A DNA stretch of 22,460 nucleotides, taken from NCBI GenBank assembly GCA_913043185.1, contig CAJWMI010000022.1:1-22460 (forward strand), read 5' to 3'. A model generated the notes under the pieces. It had not been told where the DNA came from. It searched no databases and was given only the letters and a program-made list of their open reading frames with translations. The DNA comes from an uncultured Fidelibacterota bacterium (lineage in GTDB: Bacteria; Marinisomatota; Marinisomatia; Marinisomatales; UBA1611). The position numbers were made by a program, and so were the translations under genes. Below, one piece after another: positions 15,961 through 22,460 of this stretch. How positions within the stretch are numbered: position 1 is the first letter of the stretch; each line of letters begins with the position of its first letter.

Positions 15961-18900
15961 TTAGTTATAACCCATTACCATCTGAATAAGCCTCACCATA
16001 TCCAATATATTAACCATTCCATCGGAATTAATATCAGCCAAAAATGGATTAAAATGGCTCTGGTCAGCAACTATATGATCTATTAAGATTAGTAGATCAT
16101 TAACATCAACCATTCCATCTGTATTTAGATCACCGTCAAGGCGCATCTCGCTGCCGCGAGTAGTAATGAGAATAGCTGTTTCATCAGAAAGTTGCATAGC
16201 AGCATCTGCATATGTGTTATTAAAAGTATACTGCAGACCTTGGGTCATAGTATGGTCTTCAATACCCACAGTACAATAGTTTCCGTGAATTTGACTCCAG
16301 CTGTAGCTTCCAGTAGTGTTGTTAGTAAATTCCATATACTGTATCAACATCTCACCGTCATTTGTTGGGGTCATATAGTAGTTTGGATCTCTTAAAATAA
16401 TCTGAAAAGTTTCAGTCGAATTATTTTGATAAGTCCTAACTCTTGACCACTGCACAATAAACACTTTATCATTGCTGTCATACCAGGTATATACACGGCC
16501 TGAGTTTGTCAGTTTTAAATCATCCCAGAATACTGCAACCATTTTCCCTGGCCCGCCTGCTCCAGGTAGAGGATAATTCCTAAAAGAACTCATATCCGTA
16601 TCACCAAATGCGATCCAGCCATTAGAACAAATACTGACCTTATCGTACACCTGACCATAAAACCTAAAATCAAACGGCAGGTCAACAGTTTCCACATCAT
16701 CATCATTGTCTCCGTTATCATCAAGAGAACTCAGGTAGGTACCGTTGCCGCCATAGCGAGAATCTATCTCGACCCAATCGTATACAGGAGCCAGCAAGTA
16801 GTCTATGTCTCCGCTATCATAGATATAGTATCCATGAGAATCGGGACCAGTTGGATCCATCACAGTAGGAATACCAATCTGTATAGGAATTACTGATGAG
16901 TTTGTATATCCGTCCTCTGTGTTTACAGATAAAATTAAATGGGCTACAGTTCCAGGTATCACATCCTCCACCGCATTTATCCTAAAAGAATTACCACTTC
17001 CCGAGCTAGAACTAAATCCGCCTGGATAAACAGATGACCAGGTTCCAATATTATCTAAAATCTCAATCGCTGTAGAAGCAGATGTGATCTGTCCACTAAT
17101 ATCCATTGCAGTGGTAGAGCCACTATTATGGAGCTCTATGTGAACCGTAGACGTTTGACCGCTTGTCAATACATCTTGGTTGCTTCCCGCTACATCTACT
17201 CCAGAGGCATAAAGATTCTTCCCAGCAACAATTAGCCCAATATAGCCTACTGAGCTATATCCGCTTTCATTCGACAGATTCAAAAGTAGTTTGATCTCAG
17301 CCCCATGATGAACATCATCATTAACACTTAAAGTAAACGGATCAGAAGCATTGTTAATAATATCACCAGTACCAAGCTCCCCATAATAAAAGCTATCATT
17401 AATAATACTGACATTAGAATTTTCAGAAGTTAAGGTCCCAGCAATGCCGGTTGCACCTTCACTACCATAATTCGAAACCGCAATAACAAGTTCAATAACC
17501 TCACCAGCATTAATGACCCCATCACCATTACCAATTGAAGTGCCAGAGCCGCTATCATTAATTGTAATATAGTCCGAGTATACATTCACACTTGGCCCTG
17601 GATCATATATCTGAAATGAGCTTTTGTAAGGATAGTGATTCTTTTTTGTCGCTGTAACAAGTATTTCACCTACCTGTATAGTCGGCACAGCAATCCGAAC
17701 AAAACCATTATTATCACTGTATCCAGACTCAAGAACATCACCCTCTTTATATATTGTAATCCATGCATCTTCTACCGGACTACCTCCGCTGTTTGTTAGA
17801 CTGATGTCTATAAAGTTTGTTCCTTTTGTCAAAGAATATGCATGCGTAACGTTCAGCATCTCCGGATAGGCAGTCCACATCTGCAAAGAAGCATCACCCA
17901 TTAGATTATTCCAATGTGTAAATGTAGACACATAGTTATTGGGATTTGTTGGATATGCTCTCGACAGCCACAATTTACCGGCCATCAGCGCACCACCAAC
18001 TGAATTTATATCTTCCACTAACGCACCATAGTAAAATCCCATATCAACCATATTATTAAACATCGTATGAGTGCCCAGCGTCGCAGTACCAATACAGGCG
18101 ACAGCTCCTTTAGGATTTGATGCTGTACCAGCGCGTAAGAATGCCTCTGAAAGGCACTCATCACTTCCAAAAGATCCGGTACCGCATGTGATCACGGTCG
18201 CAACGGGCAACATAAAACCATTATTTGTTGAATTCACATTACTGCTGTTAAATCCGCTGACACCATAGTAGCCCCTGTAATTAAAAAATCCTAACCCGTC
18301 GCTTAGATTACTGGTCATCTGGCTCGGAAACGGACTCCCATAGACAGTTCTTATATCGTTATATCCATAAAGCTGCAATACTTCCTTAATATTATTATTC
18401 GTGATCACACAAGATATACCTGAAGTAGAAGGATCTCCAACAAGGCAGGCTCTCTGAAACCAGTTCTCCCCCATATACGGACTAGACTCATAGTTGAGTG
18501 TCTTACTTATGATTGTCTGCAGGTGACTCTGACTGTCAAAGGATAGCCTTCCGAGAAATACTTCAGGAAGTAAATCATTTCCCACAAGCGTACTGTAAGG
18601 GTGGTCGCCCTCGCCATTGTATCCGCTCCAGTTTTCAAAGTGGGTCGGTACATCATAGCTTCCCTCTGCATCTGCAATAATCGTCACATACTCCGGCGGG
18701 TTTTCCCATGCCTGATATGCTGTCTCAATATAGTTTTTTAGGTTATTTGAATTATTCACAATGTTTGAGCTTGAGACATAGTTTACCTCATAGCCAACAC
18801 GCCTTTTCCAGTCCATTAAAACAGTAACCGTACCCAATAGGTTTCCAATATTACTAGGCAATACATACAAAATCGATGGCCTCTGGAATGGGATATCATC

Positions 18901-19560
18901 TCTGTCTAAAGAAGCATAGTTAGTGATCAAAGATTCATACAAAGGCTCAAAGGCTCTAGATCTTGTTGCAGGACGGAATGAAGTGTTTCCTGATTCACCA
19001 ATTTCCACAAGCTCAACCTCAATCTCTGTAAACTCTTCCAGGCGATTTTGCTTAGGATAATAACGAAACGGAGAAACCGTAAGATTTACAATAGTAAGCT
19101 CACGCATGACCATAGGCTCCGATATACTGGCAATACTCACAGGGTAATACCCTTCACTGTTATATACCTCTCCCTTACTAAAGGATATTTCAGAATCATT
19201 TTCCCATGAATTTTTTGGTAATATTTCTATATCATCTGTAAACCGAGACGAAATAATATTTACGTTTACCGAATATGTTTTTGCAGGATCAATCGCGATA
19301 AAAGTACTGCTAGAAGGAAGATCCGGCTGGCCTGGATCTGAAAGCTGACTAGCATTTAAGAATGAGGGTCTTTTATAGGTATTACCATCTGCATCAATAA
19401 CAGAATCGAGACTGTATTCTGGAGTAACATATTTAACAGTTCCTTTACCATTTGCTTTTAAAGAATATGTAAAGCCAAAATCTTCAGTGGCCGAATTATC
19501 TCCAACCGCCGCCGGTAGACTGCAAACATAAAATATTGATACTATCAGTATGCGAAACAT
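15961..19560 (-). CDS. C25 (gingipain-like) family protein with C-terminal dockerin
   Basis: A 1199-aa exported protein. A signal peptide (1-20) is followed by a gingipain-type propeptide region (about 25-200; LPSSSTFIAIDP). The C25 core (about 225-565) shows YVTIIADAEG, EVFLGRLS, NYRGYYG (427-433), Cys459 in VITCGTGS, PKGAVACIG and LMGDASLQMW. Cys459 fits the nucleophile, but Tyr431 replaces the His of gingipain GHG. Next come a short carboxypeptidase-regulatory-like beta domain, two CARDB-like beta domains (about 665-905), a beta domain (911-1138; SNGW, FWDDL, YTWYD) shared with the other C25 protein, and a dockerin pair (1143-1199) in place of a T9SS CTD. ATG at 19558-19560 has GAGAG about 10 nt upstream. 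The gene sits 12 nt after the prepilin peptidase and 23 nt before pgsB. Confidence 0.9.
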   Translation of the reverse strand: MFRILIVSIFYVCSLPAAVGDNSATEDFGFTYSLKANGKGTVKYVTPEYSLDSVIDADGNTYKRPSFLNASQLSDPGQPDLPSSSTFIAIDPAKTYSVNVNIISSRFTDDIEILPKNSWENDSEISFSKGEVYNSEGYYPVSIASISEPMVMRELTIVNLTVSPFRYYPKQNRLEEFTEIEVELVEIGESGNTSFRPATRSRAFEPLYESLITNYASLDRDDIPFQRPSILYVLPSNIGNLLGTVTVLMDWKRRVGYEVNYVSSSNIVNNSNNLKNYIETAYQAWENPPEYVTIIADAEGSYDVPTHFENWSGYNGEGDHPYSTLVGNDLLPEVFLGRLSFDSQSHLQTIISKTLNYESSPYMGENWFQRACLVGDPSTSGISCVITNNNIKEVLQLYGYNDIRTVYGSPFPSQMTSNLSDGLGFFNYRGYYGVSGFNSSNVNSTNNGFMLPVATVITCGTGSFGSDECLSEAFLRAGTASNPKGAVACIGTATLGTHTMFNNMVDMGFYYGALVEDINSVGGALMAGKLWLSRAYPTNPNNYVSTFTHWNNLMGDASLQMWTAYPEMLNVTHAYSLTKGTNFIDISLTNSGGSPVEDAWITIYKEGDVLESGYSDNNGFVRIAVPTIQVGEILVTATKKNHYPYKSSFQIYDPGPSVNVYSDYITINDSGSGTSIGNGDGVINAGEVIELVIAVSNYGSEGATGIAGTLTSENSNVSIINDSFYYGELGTGDIINNASDPFTLSVNDDVHHGAEIKLLLNLSNESGYSSVGYIGLIVAGKNLYASGVDVAGSNQDVLTSGQTSTVHIELHNSGSTTAMDISGQITSASTAIEILDNIGTWSSVYPGGFSSSSGSGNSFRINAVEDVIPGTVAHLILSVNTEDGYTNSSVIPIQIGIPTVMDPTGPDSHGYYIYDSGDIDYLLAPVYDWVEIDSRYGGNGTYLSSLDDNGDNDDDVETVDLPFDFRFYGQVYDKVSICSNGWIAFGDTDMSSFRNYPLPGAGGPGKMVAVFWDDLKLTNSGRVYTWYDSNDKVFIVQWSRVRTYQNNSTETFQIILRDPNYYMTPTNDGEMLIQYMEFTNNTTGSYSWSQIHGNYCTVGIEDHTMTQGLQYTFNNTYADAAMQLSDETAILITTRGSEMRLDGDLNTDGMVDVNDLLILIDHIVADQSHFNPFLADINSDGMVNILDMVRLIQMVMGYN
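15964..16134 (-). other. Type I dockerin-like domain coding region
   Basis: Residues 1143-1199 of the C25 protein hold two F-hand calcium loops, DLNTDGMVDVND and DINSDGMVNILD, each followed by a hydrophobic helix. All expected Asp/Asn ligand positions are present in both loops. Type I dockerins bind cohesins in cellulosomes; in non-cellulolytic bacteria the partner is usually unknown, and no cohesin was seen in the window. Confidence 0.88.
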
Positions 19561-19572
19561 ATAAACATCTCT

Positions 19573-20226
19573 CTAATATATTATTAGATAATGAAACAAG
19601 GAGGGAAAATAAACACTTCCGACAAAGGTTCCAAGACCCGCGATAGCCAAATATGGTGCAAACGGAAGAGCCCTATCTCTCTCAAATCCATTAACAGCCG
19701 ATAAAACAAGCCACACAACTAGACTTAGTAAAGAGGCACCAAATAACGTAAGCGCCATTCTCACAGGACCGAGCCAGATACCTAAAACAAAACCAAGCTG
19801 AATATCACCATATCCCATGCCCTGCCTTTTTGTGATCAAATATGTCAGCCCAATCAGCGCCAGAGGAATAATCGATCCAACGACTACCCCGTAGACAGCA
19901 CTTTTTAGGCTCAATATTCCAAATAAAACCCCAAAGATTGCTGCAACAGCACCAACAATAATGAACAATAACGGTATCTGATAGGTATTCAAATCAATCC
20001 AGCTTATCGCAAACAGAATACCGGCAATGAGAGCAAAAATTGTTCCCTCCATTGGCTCCAGACTTAGAGATGCCCATAGCCAGGATCCGACACAAAATAA
20101 TTCCATTTTAAAATCGCCCTGACCTATCTGAAAGCCATCGATACTAAGCCAGTTCACGGTTGACTTAAGAAGTCTTCCGTATAATACACCAAGCAACAAG
20201 ACTGATATTATAATAATATTATCCAT
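19573..20226 (-). CDS. Prepilin peptidase, A24 aspartyl domain only
   Basis: A 217-aa polytopic membrane protease of the A24 (GspO/PilD) family. It cleaves the short leader of type IV prepilins and type II pseudopilins at the cytoplasmic face of the inner membrane. The two catalytic aspartates are visible: Asp78 in WIDLNTYQIP and Asp141 in GMGYGDIQLG, plus the late RALPFAPYL motif. About seven hydrophobic helices are present. It is shorter than bifunctional enzymes (about 250-290 aa): the N-terminal region carries one cysteine and lacks the paired CxxC motifs of the N-methylation domain, so N-methyltransferase activity is doubtful. ATG at 20224-20226 overlaps the gspF stop as TAATG, and the C25 gene begins 12 nt after its end. 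Regulation is probably with gspE and gspF. Confidence 0.9.
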   Translation of the reverse strand: MDNIIIISVLLLGVLYGRLLKSTVNWLSIDGFQIGQGDFKMELFCVGSWLWASLSLEPMEGTIFALIAGILFAISWIDLNTYQIPLLFIIVGAVAAIFGVLFGILSLKSAVYGVVVGSIIPLALIGLTYLITKRQGMGYGDIQLGFVLGIWLGPVRMALTLFGASLLSLVVWLVLSAVNGFERDRALPFAPYLAIAGLGTFVGSVYFPSLFHYLIIY

Positions 20227-21473
20227 TATAGACCGGACTGTAATGCAGAACCAAGATGAAATACGGGCAAGTACGTAAGCACAACCATTAGCGCAATAAC
20301 CGCACCAACCAACAAGATTAAAAGAGGCTCAATAAGAGTAGTCATACGCTCAACCAGCGCATTAACCTGCTTATGATAATAATCAGCGGCCCTGTCCAGC
20401 AAGTCATCTATCTCTCCGGTCTCTTCACCGGTAGATGTAAGCTGCAGAAGAATAGACGGAAAAATCTCTGTCCTCCTTAGCGCTGTGGATATATTGTAAC
20501 CGTCTCTAATATAGTCAGAAGCATCCGCAACTGCTTTTTCATATACTCTATTACCCACAACTTTTTTTAATAGTCCCATGGCCTCAAGCACAGGAACACC
20601 GGCGCCGATTAAAATACCAAATGTCTTACAAAATTTATTTAAAATTGACTGGTCCAAAAGATTGCCAAAAACAGGAATCTTCAGCTTTATCGAGTCAATG
20701 ACAAAGCCCCCTCTTTGCGTTTTTGAGATTAAAAACACAGTCAAAGACACTAGTATAAAATTAAATAACATAAAACCTAAATTTTCAGTTACCCAGGCAC
20801 TTGCGTCCATCATCTTTCTCGTTGCCCCAGGGAGTGATGCACCAAGCTGAGCATATACCTCAGAAAATTTTGGAATGATCCAGACGAACATTGCCAATAC
20901 CATACAGCCAAGAAAAATCACCATAAAAATAGGGTAGGTCATTGCACCCTTTACTTTCCTCCTGGTATCATCCAAATTTTCCAGGTAAGATGCGAGCTGA
21001 TCAAGAATCTCATTCAGGTTACCGCTAACTTCTCCTGCTTTGGTCATTGCAACAAAAAGATTATTAAAAACGCCCGGGTGCCTTGCTAAAGACTCTGACA
21101 GGTTTAATCCCTTGCGTATGCTAGAACCGACTTCGGTCAGTATTTTTTTGAACTTTTTATGCTTTTCCTCAACAGATAAAGCCTGTATAGCTCTCTCGAG
21201 AGTAAGCCCTGCGCTAAACATAGTAGCTAGCTGTCTTGTAAAAAAAACAATGTTCGCCAGTGGCACCCTATTTTTAATTCTCTCAAACGTTAGATTGATC
21301 TCGTCCAAGAAAGGCCCAAGAAAGTCAAAGGTTGTGTCAACCTCTTTTAGGGTAATGACTATCTGACCGTTCGTAGTAAGTTTCTGCAGAGCAAGGTCCA
21401 TGGACTCAGCACGAATATCTCCCTCACTCCTGCTGCCTTCGTCATTCTTTACTAGATAGTGAAATACGGCCAC
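20226..21473 (-). CDS. gspF: GspF/PilC family inner-membrane platform protein
   Basis: A 415-aa polytopic protein of usual length for GspF/PilC. Two T2SSF helical domains occur, about 70-190 (FFTRQLATMFSAGLTLERAI) and 275-395 (KFCKTFGILIGAGVPVLEAM), with the conserved R-Q-L-x-x-x-x-x-A-G-L and G-A-G-V-P patterns. Membrane segments are about 180-205, 233-250 and 383-405. The protein forms the inner-membrane base that couples the GspE/PilB ATPase to pilus or pseudopilus assembly. The start is GTG (21471-21473), overlapping the gspE TAG by one base, and is supported by GGAGG at 21481-21485. The stop overlaps the prepilin peptidase ATG. Sequence alone does not say whether this is a secretion system or a type IV pilus. 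Confidence 0.95.
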   Translation of the reverse strand: MAVFHYLVKNDEGSRSEGDIRAESMDLALQKLTTNGQIVITLKEVDTTFDFLGPFLDEINLTFERIKNRVPLANIVFFTRQLATMFSAGLTLERAIQALSVEEKHKKFKKILTEVGSSIRKGLNLSESLARHPGVFNNLFVAMTKAGEVSGNLNEILDQLASYLENLDDTRRKVKGAMTYPIFMVIFLGCMVLAMFVWIIPKFSEVYAQLGASLPGATRKMMDASAWVTENLGFMLFNFILVSLTVFLISKTQRGGFVIDSIKLKIPVFGNLLDQSILNKFCKTFGILIGAGVPVLEAMGLLKKVVGNRVYEKAVADASDYIRDGYNISTALRRTEIFPSILLQLTSTGEETGEIDDLLDRAADYYHKQVNALVERMTTLIEPLLILLVGAVIALMVVLTYLPVFHLGSALQSGL

Positions 21474-22460
21474 TATAAGTCCTCCACCGTTGACCTTAGC
21501 ACCTCTTCCACGCTAGTTGTTCCATCCAATACACGCTCGTTACCGGCATCGCGCAGTGATACCATACCATTTTTGATCGCAGCCTGACGAATCTCATCCT
21601 CATTCGCATTATCAAAAACAAGCTTCCTTAATTCTCTGGCCATTGGTATCATCTCAAAAATAGCGGTCCTTCCTCTGTATCCTGTGTTTCTACAGTCTGG
21701 ACAACCTTTGCCCTTGAACAGTTTCTTCTTTACTACTTTTTTTGTTAGACCGATCAGAGCAAGCTCTTCTGCAGTAGGCGTATACTCTTCTTTGCATTTT
21801 TCGCATAACTTTCTGACTAGTCTCTGTGCCATCACCAGGTTTAAGCAAGAGCCGACTAAAAACGGGGCGACACCAATATCAAGTAGACGAGTTAGTGTAC
21901 CCGGCGCATCATTAGCATGAACCGTAGAAAAGACTAGGTGACCGGTAAGTGAAAACTTTACGGCAATATCCGCTGTCTCTGCGTCTCGTATTTCTCCGAT
22001 AAGAAGTACATCTGGATCCTGACGGAGAATCGAACGCAGGGTCGAGCCAAACGTGAGACCTATATCATCAAAAACCTGAACCTGGCTGATACCATCTAGC
22101 TGATATTCAACAGGGTCTTCTACCGTTGTAATATTGGTTCTCTCATCCTTGATCTCTTTCAGAGCCGCATACAGTGATGTTGACTTACCTGAGCCTGTTG
22201 GGCCTGAGACGACAACCATGCCATAGGGCTGGCTGATTACTTTTTTAAAAACACTAAGATTCTTTTTCGGAAAGCCTAGGGTAGTGAGGTTAAAGTCAAA
22301 ACCACTTTTATCCAGAAGCCTCATTACGATTTTTTCACCATAGACAGTGGGCAATATCGATACACGTACGTCTATATCCTTTGCCGCTGTTTTAATGGAA
22401 AACCGACCATCCTGGGGCAGCCTTTTTTCAGCAATATTCAGCTTTGACAATATCTTAATC
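21473..22460 (-). CDS. gspE: GspE/PilB family assembly ATPase, C-terminal part
   Basis: The frame is open to the right edge, so this is the C-terminal 328 residues of a protein usually near 560-580 aa. It reads in from the edge as IKILSKLNIAEKRLPQDGRF, the normal GspE/PilB start of the ATPase domain. Visible motifs are Walker A GPTGSGKST (22178-22204), the Asp box EDPVEY, Walker B DVLLIGEIRD, the His box TGHLVFSTVHAND, and a zinc-binding CEKC...CPDC pair. The enzyme powers pseudopilus or type IV pilus extension from the cytoplasmic side. A TTG at 22448-22450 is an internal leucine codon, not the start. The stop TAG overlaps the gspF GTG by one base. Type II secretion and type IV pilus versions cannot be separated here. 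Confidence 0.96.
   Translation of the reverse strand, partial: IKILSKLNIAEKRLPQDGRFSIKTAAKDIDVRVSILPTVYGEKIVMRLLDKSGFDFNLTTLGFPKKNLSVFKKVISQPYGMVVVSGPTGSGKSTSLYAALKEIKDERTNITTVEDPVEYQLDGISQVQVFDDIGLTFGSTLRSILRQDPDVLLIGEIRDAETADIAVKFSLTGHLVFSTVHANDAPGTLTRLLDIGVAPFLVGSCLNLVMAQRLVRKLCEKCKEEYTPTAEELALIGLTKKVVKKKLFKGKGCPDCRNTGYRGRTAIFEMIPMARELRKLVFDNANEDEIRQAAIKNGMVSLRDAGNERVLDGTTSVEEVLRSTVEDL
21481..21485 (-). promoter_or_regulatory. Ribosome-binding site of gspF
   Basis: GGAGG on the minus strand, 7 nt before the GTG at 21471-21473, inside the last codons of gspE. It supports the GTG start and implies translational coupling. Confidence 0.8.

Noticed and set aside
22448..22450. TTG as the start of the GspE/PilB gene
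   Set aside because: The frame stays open upstream to the window edge and reads the conserved IKILSKLNIAE segment, so this TTG is an internal leucine codon.
1..22460. CRISPR arrays, tRNA or rRNA genes, insertion sequences, integrases
   Set aside because: None was seen: no regularly spaced repeats, no transposase-like frames, and practically every base is in a protein-coding gene.

Overview
The window is almost entirely protein-coding: fifteen genes, of which fourteen lie on the minus strand in one tightly packed series (gaps of 30 nt or less, many overlaps) and one, cut by the left edge, lies on the plus strand and converges on them. No tRNA, rRNA, CRISPR array, insertion sequence or phage gene was seen, and no gene-free stretch exceeds about 30 nt. 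Composition is AT-rich. Four proteins end in a Por/type IX secretion (T9SS)-type C-terminal sorting domain (YPNPF-like motif, WDG, SSGxYF, final KK...LK). One protein ends in a type I dockerin pair, and two gingipain-like C25 proteins are present. This mix suggests a Gram-negative member of the wider FCB group, most like Marinimicrobia (SAR406) or a relative such as Cloacimonadota or Calditrichota. That assignment is an inference from protein style, not from a marker gene.

Layout in the direction of minus-strand transcription (right to left). (a) A type II secretion/type IV pilus assembly block: a GspE/PilB ATPase truncated by the right edge, the GspF/PilC platform protein, and a short prepilin peptidase lacking the N-terminal methylation domain; each junction overlaps by one base. 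(b) A 1199-aa C25-type secreted protein with a C-terminal dockerin. (c) A poly-gamma-glutamate type block, pgsB-pgsC-pgsW, with overlapping genes. (d) Three envelope proteins coupled to it: a 292-aa exported protein that I read as two diverged copies of one domain, a 342-aa probable outer-membrane beta-barrel, and an LVIVD-repeat lipoprotein. (e) Three large secreted T9SS cargo proteins: a 1006-aa beta-propeller protein, an M14 zinc carboxypeptidase and a second C25 protein. (f) A small CGPC glutaredoxin and a coiled-coil putative lipoprotein.

The spacing suggests long co-transcription or at least strong translational coupling within blocks (a), (c) and (d). The most interesting reading is that the Pgs synthase is followed by its own envelope module in a double-membrane cell: a periplasmic protein, an outer-membrane barrel and a lipoprotein, with no pgsA or pgsE homologue in the window. 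Both C25 proteins keep the likely catalytic cysteine but lack the histidine of the usual GHG motif, so they may be non-proteolytic surface proteins or use a rearranged active site.
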